DNA of 64,000 bases, taken from positions 182,427 to 246,426 of the forward strand of contig JAOVVO010000035.1 in assembly GCA_028564675.1 (NCBI GenBank), written 5' to 3'. The notes beneath the pieces were generated by a model that ran no database searches, was not told where the DNA came from, and saw only the letters and a list, made by a program, of their open reading frames with translations. Numbering within the stretch: the stretch's first letter is position 1; each line of letters begins with the position of its first letter. Origin of the DNA: Onchocerca lupi. Taxonomy: Eukaryota; Nematoda; Chromadorea; Rhabditida; Onchocercidae. Made by a program: the position numbers and the translations under genes. Positions 48,481-62,005 of this stretch are shown piece by piece.

Positions 48481-50997
48481 ATAAGATACCATTATTATTT
48501 ACCTGAATAATTTTTATTGATAAAATACCACGATATTGGCAAAAAATTGAATAATTTATATGCTTGCATATATAATCGATCAATTTTTGAAATTTCAGCA
48601 AGTTTCAAAATTTTTCCATCATTATAAATTGTTAAAACTAATGTTGATTAATTAATTGCTGAAATCTATCCAATTGACGAATGCCAATCTTTACAAATAC
48701 AGTAATCAAATGCTAAATTTCTCTTCGCTAGCTAATAAATTTTTTTTTGTCATTAAATTATCCAATTTCTAATTTTTGAATTTAGCAAATATAATTACTT
48801 GGGATTTACTTCATTTGTCGCAGTAAAATTAGTTATTAATTATCAAGTTATCAATAAATACTGGTAAGTACAGTAATACTAATCAAAGAAAAATGATATC
48901 AAGAAGAAATTTTACACAATACTGCATGCTTACATTATAAATATAAGAAATGACCGATTATGTCTAGAATTTTAATTATTTCAATTTATTTTTAATCATG
49001 AACTTCTAGCTATCAATTACCGGACACATTGTGAAATTTGCTGAATTATTTATTCCAACATCTTTGCTCTCATAATTAATTGCGTTAATAAATTATGTAA
49101 TAAATTATGCTGATAAATTCCGTTAATAAATTTCGTCATTTAATTATCGATTTTTTGCAATTTAATTCTACCTTTTTTTTTTGACTGTAGATTGATCGAA
49201 AATGATATTATTTCAAAACTTTTGAAAATGTGAACTTTTTTTTTTATTTTCTACAATAATCCATCCGTTCATATAAACCGGACGAAGATTTTCGTTCTTT
49301 TTTGAAATTATTCCCAATCAATATCCCAGAATTACTTAGCAAAGAAATAAATTAATAAGTAAAAAACATATTGTATTAGCTTGTTTCTAGTAATGTTAAA
49401 AATTGTTTGAAAAATAATTTCATATATTAATAAAATCTAACTAAAAAGTTTTGTTTTCACCGCATTTTGCATATTTTTACTTTTTTTTTAAACTAAAATT
49501 CTTTGCAAACGAATGGTATATTTTAAAAAAATAAGAAAAATGATAATTTATTTATTACATATTTTCATGCTTATTAATGTCATAAATATTGGTAGAATTA
49601 TTTCCAAATTTTTTTTCTTTTTTTTTTTGGTAGCTAATTTGAAATTTAAAAAACAAAAAAAAAATAAAAAATAAAGAAAGAAAATGCTAAAATTTCAGCT
49701 AAAAAATTATGCATTACAATAAATGCATTATCGATAAAATAGCTGCATTTTTTAATAAACAAAGTAGCGAAAATAGATAGATATATTTCAAATTTTTATA
49801 ATAATTCCAAATTTATTGAAATATCACCAAGAAAAAAAAACTAAAAAATTTTTCTTTACTTGCCAAAAGCCAAAAATTCTCTGTTATTTTATCAAAAAAA
49901 TTAATCATAATCACTGATAATGTATCAATGATATTATAGCATAATCATAATCATATTTTTTTGCTTTTTTTCTTGGTTAATTTTTTTTTTTTATTTTAAT
50001 GATCTCTTTTGGTTTTATTTTAGAATTTTCCTTTTTTTTTGAACTCATTCATTTTACAGTTATTTTCCGTATTTCTCCGTAAAAAAAAAAGTAAATAAAT
50101 AAGCAAATAAAAGAGGAAAGTTTTTTTTTTCCAATCATCCATCCAATCTATATGGGGTTCAAAGTGTTATTTTTTGATTGCGAGCCATTTAAATCGAATA
50201 ATATATCCTTAGAAATATCAATAATATTACTTGAAAAGCGCGAGAGAGAGAGAGATAGAAGGGAAAGGTGATGATAGGATGATTAAATCAAATCAATCAT
50301 TATCATTCATACCTTTTTTCTCATTTTCCCTTTAAAAAACATTACATTTTATCAAAAATGCATCATATCATAGATACAACATTCCAGCATATTTTTGAGC
50401 TTTTCCACTTTTTTTTTTTTGTTTTTTTTTCAATTGTTATTATTATTGTTATTATTGATAAGAAAAAAGAAACGAAAAGAACGAAAAAATGAAAAAATCA
50501 AAAAAAAAAAAAGATTAGATGGGATAGTAAAGAGAAATGAAAAAAAAAATAGTAGAAATTAACGGTAAAGAAAGCAAAAAAACTTGGCGCTTGGCTTATT
50601 TCATTTCCTTCCTTTTTTTTTTTTTTTTTTTTTTTTTATTACTCGAAAAAAAAAAAAGAAAAAGAAAGAATTATTTTTTTACTGAAAAAGAAGCCTTATG
50701 AGTTTGTTTTCTTGGGCTTTGAAAAAAAATTTAACAGTTAAGACTAATATTATATTATTATTAACAATCATTAAATAATAATCAGATAGTCAATTTATAA
50801 TCAAATAATTAGCTTTTAATCAGTTTTCAAATTATTCAAAATTAATTTTTTATATAATTTTAAATTAACATTATATTATTAGTAATTTTTTCAATTTATT
50901 CAAGAAATGATTTATATATAATTTTAGATAATATCATATTATCAGTACTTTTTAAGTTACTCAAAAATTAATTTGTATGTGATTCGAATAAGTTTTC

Positions 50998-51000
<3 letters not shown>

Positions 51001-51044
<44 letters not shown>
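51001..51044 (+). repeat. Poly-T run of 44 bases
   Basis: The longest homopolymer in the window. Other long ones lie at 43142-43173 (T), 50618-50637 (T) and 32904-32926 (A). Confidence 0.95.
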
Positions 51045-51045
<1 letters not shown>

Positions 51046-52639
51046 GTATTTTTCGCAAAAACAGCAACCATTCAATTATTATTATTTAATGACTTGCTAA
51101 TCTAAAAATTGAAAAAAAGATTGGAGATGGAAAAAATGAGAAAAATTTTCTTTTTTTTTTTTTTTTAGAAAAAACAAAAAGCTAAACATTTTGATACATA
51201 TTTATATATTTATTTATAAATGGGCGTCTCAAATAGATTCTTTCAAAGTGGAAATGTCAACAAACCTTTTAAGCTGTAATTTCTCTTGTCCACCCTTTTC
51301 TTCCTTCTTTTTCCCTCTGTTCAGTTTAAACTATTCATTTATCTCATCTAGATACTGTTATTATTATTATTAATAGCAAAACTTTCAAAAAAAAAGAAGA
51401 AAAAATCAGAAAAAACTACCAAATAGATCAACTACGGTAATTATTTAAAAAAAAAAAAAAAAAATTTACCGCAATTTGGTATTTAATGAAAGATATGTAT
51501 ATTTATAAAATAAAATGTATGAGTTGATTTTTTAACTTTTTTTTTCAAAAAAATTTTATTAATATTAAGTTTTTGACAAATATTTACATATTATTCTTAC
51601 ACATGAAGCGATATTTGAAGTGTAAATTTGTATACGAATTAAATTATTTTAAATTATATTACAGACATATAAAATTTTAGAAATGGAATTTAAACAAAAT
51701 TCTTTTTTAAATTGTAAAAAATGTCACCAAAGATTGAATAATAGGATAATAAAATAAATTCTTATTTTCAAAAAATTAACGTAATCCACCGTAACTAGAT
51801 TTAAATTGATAATTGAAAGATAAGAGAAATGAAGAATTTACAAAACAAATTGAGCAGAATTAATCAAATGTCGAATGAAATTAAATATGGCAAGTTATTT
51901 AAGTTAAACGCATAGCATTATAAAATTTAATATATCATGTCATAAAAGTTATTAATTCAGTTTATTTAATTAATAAAACCATTTTTGCTAAATTATTTAA
52001 AATTATTTGTTCCAAAATAATTATTCGAATACTTATTAATATTTCTTATTTAAAATATAATATCATGACTGATAATAGATTGAAAAAATAATTTTAATGG
52101 AATGAAATCGTAATAAAGAAATACTCAAGATTTTTGCTCAGGAAAAAAATAAGTCTTTCAGAAATATACTTTATCAATGTATTTCTGTAAGGCTTGTTTT
52201 TTTTTCTTTTTTTTTTACCTTAAAAGATGTCTTTGATTTAAAATAGGATACTGAATTAATATACTGGGAAAAAAAATTGAAGGATATATAATTAAACTGT
52301 AATTAAATGAATCAAATGTTTTTATTTGCTTAAAGATTTATTTATTTAAATATTTTTTACTTAAAGATGTAGAAATCAGTATTTTATAATTTGATATCAT
52401 TCATCTGTTCATATGGGAGATTAATTTCTAGTGTGCTTAAATTAATAAAGTGCTAATGGATATTTGTTGATTAATACATGATAACTTCACTAATTAATTA
52501 ATTAATATAGCAGAAATGATATTTTGCGTCATCTTTGAATCATTGATTAAATTATTAATACGAAATGAATAATTGTTTTAATATTTATAACTTTTCATTG
52601 TAAAAATTTTTATTAATTTCTAGCATAAAAAATCAAAGA

Positions 52640-53000
52640 CTAATTGAAATTTGTAATTTTAGGATTGAAAACTTTGTTGCTTCGAGCTGCTCAATCTAAA
52701 TCAAAATTTCTTAACTGGAAATACCGTAAATTAAAAGAAATCTTAATTTATCAATTTGTCTTCCTCTAATTACATTGTGAGCAATAATGAAAACTTCCCA
52801 ATTGATAAAAAATTAAAAAATAACAAGAAATCATAATTTTAGGATTCGAAAACTCGCTATCTTGGAAATTTCAATTTGCATCAAAATTTCTCAATTGAAA
52901 GTAATGAAAATTAAAGTGATTATCAATTTATTAATTTATTGTGAATTTTATTAAATACCAATCCAACTTATCAATTTTTTTTCATCAAAAAAAAGAAAAA
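52640..53000 (+). repeat. Diverged tandem duplication of about 180 bp
   Basis: TAATTTTAGGATT is followed by GAAAACT and, further on, by ATCAAAATTTCTTAA/ATCAAAATTTCTCAA and AATTTATCAATTT/AATTTATTAATTT in the same order from 52654 and from 52834. Non-coding. Confidence 0.7.
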
Positions 53001-56000
53001 ACAAAACTTTTCCTTTTTATTTATTAGTTATAATACCAATAAAAATATTGCAAATAGCATGATCATTGCAATTTTTAAATGCACTTTTTATTGTTAAGAA
53101 AAAGAATGGAAATATTTCATTTCCTTGCTTTTTGTCAAGAGTTTAGGTGACTTTTTTTTATTTTTTTTTTTTTGTTTCATTTTTACCAACTGAAAAAAGT
53201 AGAGTGAGAAGTTTAAAAGAAGTTCAAAAAAAGAAAGAAAAAAGGATGGGAAAAAAATTTGGAAGAAAAAAGAGAAAATGTGACAGAGAGAAAGGGATGT
53301 CATCATACTTCATTTTGACACCAAATTTATTTCATTTGAATAATAACAGGCGAAAAACAACAGCGAAAATCTTTTTAAAAATGTCAAATTCTTTGAAATT
53401 AAAAAAAAAAAAAAAAAAAAACGAAATTGGGAAAATGGGATAAAAAAAAAGAGAAGAAAATATGGGGTAGCTTTCCTTCCTTTGTTGAAAAAAATTTGTT
53501 GTCATTTGTCACCTTTACTATTTTTTAAATTGATCGTTATCAGTATTACTACTACTACTATTACTATTAGTATTTTAGTATTATCAAAAAACAATAACGA
53601 AATCCTCTTTTCATATGTTAAAAACTAATTTATCTTTTCTTCTTTTCTTTTTCGTTTAAAAAATTTTTGCTTTTTCAGTTTTTTGGAAAGATTTAAAATT
53701 TTGAAAAAAATTAGAAACTTCAATTTCTTTTCCTTTTCTTTTTCTTATTCTATTGAAAACAAAAATAAAATATTTTGGATAAACAGAATATACACATATG
53801 TGATATGATCATTGATCACTTAGAAATATAATAACAATATGAGTTGATTGATTAATTTCTTTTTACTAAATTGCATTTTTGAGAAGAAAATTGCAGAAAA
53901 GGCATAACACTAATCTAATGATATTGCCTGATCTACGTGATTAATTACTTATTTAATTAATCACTCATTTACTTATTTTTTGATGTTTAAAATGGTAATA
54001 ATATCGAAAAAGAGAATAATACAGGTCCAACTATCGAAAATTTACCGAAAATCCATTTATCAGACATTGGTATAAGAGAATTAAAAAATTAAAAACAACC
54101 TTAATGTTTCATTACATTCATATTTTAAAATTGATAATACTGAAAATCAAATAGAATATACAATTGCAAAAGTGTACATGAAAATAAACAAAAGAGTTGT
54201 GACCTAAATTTTGGTCGATATTTCAACTGAATAATAGAACAAAATTTCATATGAATAGTATAATTTACTAAAACTTAATATTCTAAATTATTACTATTAT
54301 ATCTATTATTAAATATTTTGTCGATACTAATCAGCTTTTTAATTTCAATACTCGAGTTTGTCAGCATAAATTAGTGATTTGATAGAAAAATATGATAATA
54401 TCATTATTATCGAGCACTCATCATTATCGATATTACTGTAAAATATTGATTACTTAATAATGATATCATATTCGAATACTTTATTTCTTCTACATTATCA
54501 ATATTTGAACATATTTTAGCAAAGATTAAATCATAAAAAATGAAAAATTATTCCTTCCTTATAAAAATTTGAATTAATCTTAACAAATACAATTTAATGA
54601 TGCAAATAAAAAAAAAAGAAAAGATGATTCTAAAATTTGAAACACTTTGAAAAGAAATAAAAAAAAAAGGAAGAAAAAATGGAATGAGTGATAAGACAAA
54701 TTCTTATGACAGGCGACAGGCGGTAAAAATGATTAAAAAATGTTGCTGATTATTTTAAACAAAGAATGTTAAATAATCATGTGAATCTTTGTTCTGTAGA
54801 AACTATAACAGAAGGAAAAAAAGCAGAAATTATTCCATAATTACTCAAATTTACCTAGCTAATTAAAAAAAAAAGATCATCAAAGTTTACGAATTAAATT
54901 TTTAAACAAATCAGTGAATTAAATAAAAATTGAAATTTTAAAGTTTTTCTAATTAAGAAGAAAAAATGCAAATGATTAAAAATTCAATTGATAAAAAATT
55001 ATATGTATTCAATAAATTACTGCTATTATCGATTTAATCAATTCAATTATTTTAATCATTTGCAACTTTTTTTTTAATTTTTAATAGATCAATTAAAATT
55101 TTAAAAAATTAATAAATTAAGTGAAAAATAATAAAATATGGAATAATGGAATCAATGTTCGATTAAAGCACGCATGAAATGAATGAATCGTCAAGTCAAT
55201 TAAGGAATGAAATTGTAAAAAATAAAATTAAAACTTGAAATGATATGGAATTGAAGAAAGAATATTTGACTTGAATTTTATATTTAAATATACTGCTATT
55301 AAATTTGATACTTGAATACAATTTTTTTAGTCAGAGTAAATAATGAATTGAAATTTACATGAAATTAAGTAATGACATGGCAAAAATTAATATTTTAGAG
55401 ATTAGAAAAACTTTAAAATTTCGGAATTCTTAAAAATTTTGTTGCAAATTTTTGTATCTGTTTTCTCGTGCTTCATTCAGTCGCAAGACTTTCTGAAAAA
55501 TTTTTAAATTTAAATTTAAATTTGAAAAACAATGTGCATACGCAGATGTCTCCAAAATCATTTATCTCAATTTTGATGAGAATTAATTTTGTTTTTCAAA
55601 TCCTTCATCCTTTTACAAATAAAACACCACTGCTACTTTTGATTTGAATGAAAATTTCGTTTCCTTTTTTCTTCTTTGTTCTTCAAAAAGTTAATCTGTT
55701 TGATCATTTTTTCAGTTGCAATTGCATCATTTTTGAAAATTTTTCTTCAATTGTTATTTTCTTTCTTTCTTCGCTTTTCATCGTTTCCTCATCCTATGAT
55801 AGGCTAATAATGGTAGTCAAACTAATTTTTATCTGCTAATTTTCAAATATCATTTGAATTACCGTAAAATACAGCATACGGTATAAAAATGTTGTCATCT
55901 TTTTCAGCAATTAAATTTAATTTTTTATTCAAATTTTTCCTATTTTAAAAAATGAAAATTCATAAATTTATTCATGGATAATTAAAAAAGTGCAAGAAAT

Positions 56001-56499
56001 TTAGCCACTGATTATTATTTTGAATTTAAAAAGGAAAAAAGCGAAACAGAGAAAAGTAATGAATGCTTTTAAGAATTAATAAAAATTTTGATGGAAAATT
56101 AGCAAGGAAAAAAGAGAAAAGTTTAACTAATAGTCCCAAAAAAATTGTTCCAGTTTAAAAATCATGAATTTTTCGATGATTTTCTTTTGCTAGACCGAAT
56201 CTGACATTTTTCATTATTCCTTCTTTTTGCATTTCCATTTTGATTGATTTGCAAAATCGAATAAAATCTAGATTGCAAAACTTGAAGTCATCAATCATTC
56301 TGATTCTGAATCTTGCATTGCGCTGTAAATCTCGAGATACTCTAATGGATATAGGATGAAAAGTCATCAGAGATTTGATCTAGCATTCGTTATTCCTCAA
56401 ATGATAATACCTAAACTTTCATTGGCCATTTTCAATCGGTCCAAATTCGACTATTTATGGCTTTTTTGCTTTCTTGTTCAGGATTCAGGACAAGCCTAA

Positions 56500-56940
56500 A
56501 TAATTCGAAAAAAAAAGATGAAAGGGGTAGCCGCCTCGATCAGGTAGTGTTGATAATGCGCGAGGATGGCGATGATAAGTGGTGATATTTGGACGATAGT
56601 CTCTGATGGGAGGTAGGAGGAAAAGGTTGGGTGACACAGAGGTGACAGAGAGAGATCAACGATGATGGGAGGATCCACTCCGCCCTAAAGTCCGCCTTCC
56701 GAAAAACGGAATAATTGGAACGAACTGTCCGCCGTCAGTTCACTCTAAACGACAGGCACAATTGAGACGAGAAATTATTCGACTCTGGGACTGATGATTG
56801 TATTAGATGAAATTTCGTCATCGCGCAGCTTTTCCTAACTCTAATTTTAGGTTATGCATATATTATTAGCTATGATAGCATTTTTTATCCGGAAAACCGG
56901 ATTTCATTTGTATAATTTTTCCGGAAATAACATAATTCGA
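56500..56940. promoter_or_regulatory. Less AT-rich island with CCGGAA palindromes (possible regulatory)
   Basis: The stretch 56,500-56,850 is clearly richer in G and C than its surroundings. Just after it lie ATCCGGAAAACCGGAT (56887-56902) and TTCCGGAA (56929-56936), which contain the ETS-type core CCGGAA. No coding exon could be supported; a 60-codon minus-strand frame at 56496-56678 is unrecognised. Confidence 0.3.
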
Positions 56941-57724
56941 AAGAGAAAATAAGGTAGATGAATGAAAATGAGGAAAATTTTTATGAAAAAAGAATTTATG
57001 AAAAAATTTTGGTTATTGAATTTTAAAAAGTTTCTTATTTATCAAATTTAATCATTAGTCTTGTGCATATTATTCTTTCATTTTTTCTTTTCCTTTTAAT
57101 TCATATAAATTTCGAAAATATTTCGGTTTCAAATTTATCTAATTCTTATCAATGATAAGATTGTTATAACTTTAAAAAAATTTATATTTTCTGATTTTTC
57201 GATCTTCATTAAATAATTTTCGTATTTTGTTTTTCTTTTTTTCTTCTCTCTCTCTTTTTTTTTTGATCGAATAATTCTTGACAAGTTATATGATAACAAT
57301 TGAACATATATGTATATATGATAGAAATTACTTATTATAATAGTTTCATGATTTTAAATAAATAATTTCGGGACAAAATAATTAATTTAATTAAATTTAG
57401 TAAAATAATAAGTGTTAAGTAGAAATAAAAATTTTTTGTGGATAAAACTTTAGAAATTTAAAAAATCGTCTATTGAATTCTTCATAAAACTGAAGAATTT
57501 AAATTTGAATTTTCAATAAAATCTCCTCCTAAGCATTCCAGGGAGAATGGGCCAATAAGTAAACAGCCATGCAACAATTAGCCAAGAAACTGTAAGATAC
57601 ATTATGAGATTTTGTAGGTTTATTGGAGATAAAGGCCGCATTAAATCCATGTTATTTCTGTATTAATAGTCCGCGGTATTTCAGCGGTAATCGATGATGA
57701 AAACAGAGAGGAGTAAGGTTAGAT

Positions 57725-57766
57725 GGGGTCAAGTTGATTGTGTTTTCCATGTGGGGTCAAAGGTCG
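57725..57766 (+). promoter_or_regulatory. Nuclear-receptor-like sites, including a DR1
   Basis: GGGGTCAAAGGTCG (57753-57766) is a direct repeat of two AGGTCA-like half-sites with one base between, the class bound by HNF4- and RXR-type receptors, with one mismatch at the end. A further GGGGTCA lies at 57725-57731. The site sits in a less AT-rich island (57,540-57,800), 4.2 kb upstream of the cyclin D start. Confidence 0.4.
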
Positions 57767-60713
57767 TGTGTGATTTATGATTTATCGGACGTATTTATCA
57801 TTTGAAAACAAGGGGAATCCTAAAAAGAAATTTTGAAAAATGAATTTTTTCTTTTTTCTTTTTGAGAATACTACGATAATATTGCTTCCCCGTCTTACGG
57901 TATCTTTTATTCTCGAAGTTTTTGCAAATCCTAATGCGTTACGTCATTTTCCACAATTTATGAATCATTTAGACTATTTGAAGAGAGAAGGAGAGGATAT
58001 TTCTCAATTTTCTAAACAATAAATAAAGAAATAAAATATAAAAGGACATTGTCAACTTTCATCTTTTAAAAAGTGTCATTTTAAAGTTTAGATTGGGTTG
58101 AGATTGAGTTGAAATGTTTGAATGATTAATTTCAAATTTTAAAATCGCTTTTTAAAATATAAAATCATCGGATATTTTCTTTTTTTTTGTTCTTTCATTT
58201 TTATTTCAAATTAAATTAAAAAGGGAAAATGCATATGATATTAAAAATGCAATCGCTATTGCTCTATTCACATATAACCGATCAATTAATTAAATAATGT
58301 AGTATGATAATTGAAAACTTTTTTTTAAATTACAACTAAATAAATTTGATGATTCCAGGAATAATTTTAGTAACTATTTATTCTGTTTTTCCAATTTGGG
58401 AAAATCTTTCTAAAATATCTTGGATATCAAAAATAATTAAGCAGTGGCATATTAAAATCCGGCCATTTAATTTCACATAAGAAAATTTTTTTATATGGTA
58501 AATATTTCCCACATACGAATATCATCGATTAGATCATATTAAATGCATCGGGAAATGCCACACGCAGGCTATGTATTTCCGGAAATTTCAAACTAAATCG
58601 GAAATATCCAATTATAATATTCATCTTCACTAGTAGTTAAATTAAACTAAAAAAAATAACACTTGATATTCTCTTAAAAACAAACAAACTTCTTTTTTTT
58701 TTTCTGCTTATCATAGGCGGTTAGACTCTTAAGTTTTAAGTCTCTAATTAAGTATTCGAAAGTTTTTCATGACTTCTACAAATTGATCCTTTTTTCTTTC
58801 CATCTAATGATAAACAGATATATTCTCCGCCAAATCACTTCGAATGTTAAGAAAAAAGTATTCGTATATTCGTTTATTTGTATGTCCTTGTCTTTTTCTT
58901 TTCTTATATATAATTTCTATATTTTCGTTACAAAAGGATAGTTGATGATATTGTTGTATTTTTAAATGACTTTCTGTGTTAAAATGAGAGTATTACATAT
59001 TTCAATAGGCATAATTTGAAATGGATAATATTCATTAATCTTATTAGTTTGGTATTCTAATTATGATAGCATTACCGGAATTTTTGCTTATAATATTTTA
59101 TAGGTAAAGATTTCCAATAAAGAAAAAGTAAATTTTATAACACATTTCATTATATCATCAAGTTATACTGATTAGAAATTACTAAAATTGAATATTATAA
59201 AAAAAATTAATTGTTATAGAAATTTCTGTTGATTGATGTTAAAACACATTTTACCGAAACATGATCAATTATTATTCAGTAATTTCAAAAATATTGCAAA
59301 CAAATAAGTGTCTCCAATGTATAGTATTTTTCTGATATAATTTATTCATATTTGAAATTCTTAATTCACATTTAAAATTCTTTGCGAATTATTTTACAAT
59401 TTCCTATTTAAATTGATATATTTAATATTTGTCATTTTTAGAATGCATAAATTTGACGAAAGAAGAAAATTTCAAAAAAGAAAGAAAAAATAACTCAAAA
59501 GAAATGCCTAAAACAAAGTTATTCCTTCAGAAATCATTCTAATTTTTCCCGATATCATTATTCTGTTTTATCAGAAATCTTTCATATATACATTGTCTTC
59601 ATCATCTCGTCTTACCTCATTTAGTCTTACTGTATTCTAAATTTAATACAATACTGATAAGTTAACCTATTTAAATGCTTCACCATTCGGCAAAGTTTAA
59701 GGAAAAAAAAAAAGAAATAAAACCCATCGTCATCAGCTGATGAATGGTACTTTTGTCAATTCTGTATTATTCAAGATGTGAAGTACCATCGGTTGACAGA
59801 GAAATATTTTCTACTATTATCTACTACTATTATCGACTCCTTTTTCCTCCCTGTATTTGTTTTTATCTATAACACTGAATCCAATCTCTATCTATAATAT
59901 CAACCATTCTATTATCCCTGTTTGAATGTTGACCTTTTTCCACTTATCCCTTTCATTCCATTCTCTTTGACCTTTCCATTTTCATTTCCATTTCGTTCAC
60001 TTTTTTCTCTACATTAATTAAATTATTGTGATAAATATTATTAATTTCAATTATTTCTTTTATTCCAAATCTATTGATCTGTATGTTCCCATTTCTCTTT
60101 CCCTTTATTTTTTAATTCCAATTAATTCCTAATGTATTTATTATTTTTAATTCAAACTAACTGATGATATTTTTACTGTTCTTAATTATTAGATTAATAA
60201 AGAAATTCTTTCAATAATTATTAATTAATAATTCAAAATTACAAGAAATATATATTGAATAAAGAGAAACTTTTCACTACATAGTTTTCAAAAATGGATG
60301 AATATTATCAAACTAATTGATAATATCAGTCCATTGATTCTTTTTTCTTAATCTTATGTTAATTTTTACTAACAAAAAATTTATGTTTATAGATGGGAAT
60401 TTTTCTGTCATTTACAATTTTTGATTCAATTCATCATTATTCTATTTCCATTACTATTCATTAATGCATACATATATATTCTCATATGATAATAATAACA
60501 ATTTAATATCTTAATTAGAATAGAAAAACTGCTTAACTTTTTTTTTTCGCTGAACCGTTTGCTTATCCTTTTTTTTTTCCAATATTATTTGCAACATTAC
60601 ATGCTACATATTGCAACATGCATTTGTATGTTTGCTAAAAGCATACATCGGCAACATTGATCGTTCGGGTCATAGGGCATTATGTATCAACGTGTCTTAA
60701 TTATTCTTTGTAG

Positions 60714-60812
60714 TCGAGCATTGTAAGATCATCGGTTGGACAAGTAAAAGCATCTTGCTCATTCTGAATAGTTGGGATTACCGGAACGGAGGTCAACAGA
60801 ATAGAATCGAAG
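60714..60812 (+). other. Candidate 99-nt exon, perhaps 5' UTR of cyclin D
   Basis: The segment is preceded by TTATTCTTTGTAG and followed by AAG/GTATGT, both good splice signals, and is less AT-rich than its flanks. One frame is open across it (from GAG at 60716), but the peptide is not recognised. It has no ATG in that frame. It may be an untranslated first or second exon of cyclin D. Confidence 0.35.
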
Positions 60813-61804
60813 GTATGTTTCTATTATTTCCTATCGAAATTTGGATTTTTAATGGGATTCTCAATGTTATGATTTCACAGCAATTTTGGCGAAAAGTTCC
60901 GCAATTTTTACATTTTAAACTCTAATTCTGATTAATTTCTTGTCATCTTTCACTTTATTGAGCCCTAAAATTATTCATTGATACGTCATTAAACGGATAA
61001 AAACAAATGTTATGTATAATTCTTTCAGAAAAATTTAAAGTTGAACGTTTTTCATCCCTTGACTAAAACTTCCGAAGTACACTTTGCTTTATCTTATTAT
61101 ATTTTCATATCTCTCATGATTCATTTTGACAAATTTTCAAACATTAATTTTAATATTACTATTTGTCTGTTGTCAGTTCATATTAATTATTTTCCATACT
61201 TACATATCCATATTGCGTAGTTTAATGCAGACAATAAATTTTACAATTATATTTGCTAAATACTTACCAAACAATGCCAGCATAAGTTGATCAATTCTCG
61301 TTGATCATTGGGATGAATATAATATACCGATTCTTATCATTATAAAGTATATAATAAAAATACCATAACTAGATTCCTAAAAAAAGAAAGAAAGATTAAA
61401 ATTAACTAATATTTGTAAAATGTTATGAAGCGGAGAATTTCAGTGCAAAAATTGAATGCTTTCTTTTGCTCTTATCAGTTCCATTTTCTTCGTAACATAA
61501 ATGAAAAAAAAAAATTATTTAATACTTTTTATATTGCATTATAGACAGATGTCATATCACAAAATCATTTTATATCATATTAATTGTATCACACGGAGCG
61601 ATGATACCCGATCACGTAGTATTGTTACGTTGAACTTTGATCATGTAGGGTACATTACATCCACTACCGTATGATCCGAAAATATATCAAATCTATCGAA
61701 ATTTTCAGTGGCACAATATCCTGAATCTCAGAATTCCACAATTATTGTCATCATCCAGCAAAATATATCATTGACGAAAATTATCAATCGAACAAGAAAG
61801 TGTG

Positions 61805-61862
61805 TGGTAGTTGGCGCCTAAGCGCGTACGCGCAATATACAGGCGCAAGTGCGTCGACTTCC
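61805..61862 (+). promoter_or_regulatory. CpG-rich promoter patch with E2F-like site, cyclin D
   Basis: TTGGCGCC (61811-61818) matches an E2F core (TTTSGCGC) with one mismatch. It opens a run of CpG-rich sequence (AAGCGCGTACGCGC and GGCGCAAGTGCGTCGAC) that stands out in AT-rich DNA, 150-195 bases before the start codon. Confidence 0.45.
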
Positions 61863-62005
61863 ACACATACGTTACCTGATATCCTCTCCTACTACTCAAT
61901 TTACTGATCTTTAAAACTCCAGAAATTGTTAGCTATTTAACAAGCTTCCTGGTATTTCCGGTGTCTCTGAGATATTCTTTGCTATTATCAATCAAATATT
62001 AGCAA

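Larger units (their letters stand above)
41813..62005. other. 20-kb gene-poor region upstream of cyclin D
   Basis: No reading frame here has family similarity or a convincing exon chain. Open frames are short and are built from homopolymers or repeats. An AATAAA at about 42107 may end the synthetase transcript. Less AT-rich islands lie at about 48,060-48,480, 56,500-56,850, 57,540-57,800 and 60,600-60,815 and may be regulatory or hold untranslated exons. Other content is listed separately. Confidence 0.65.

Noticed and set aside
53094..53443. Lys/Phe-rich open frames on both strands
   Set aside because: Low-complexity A and T runs only.
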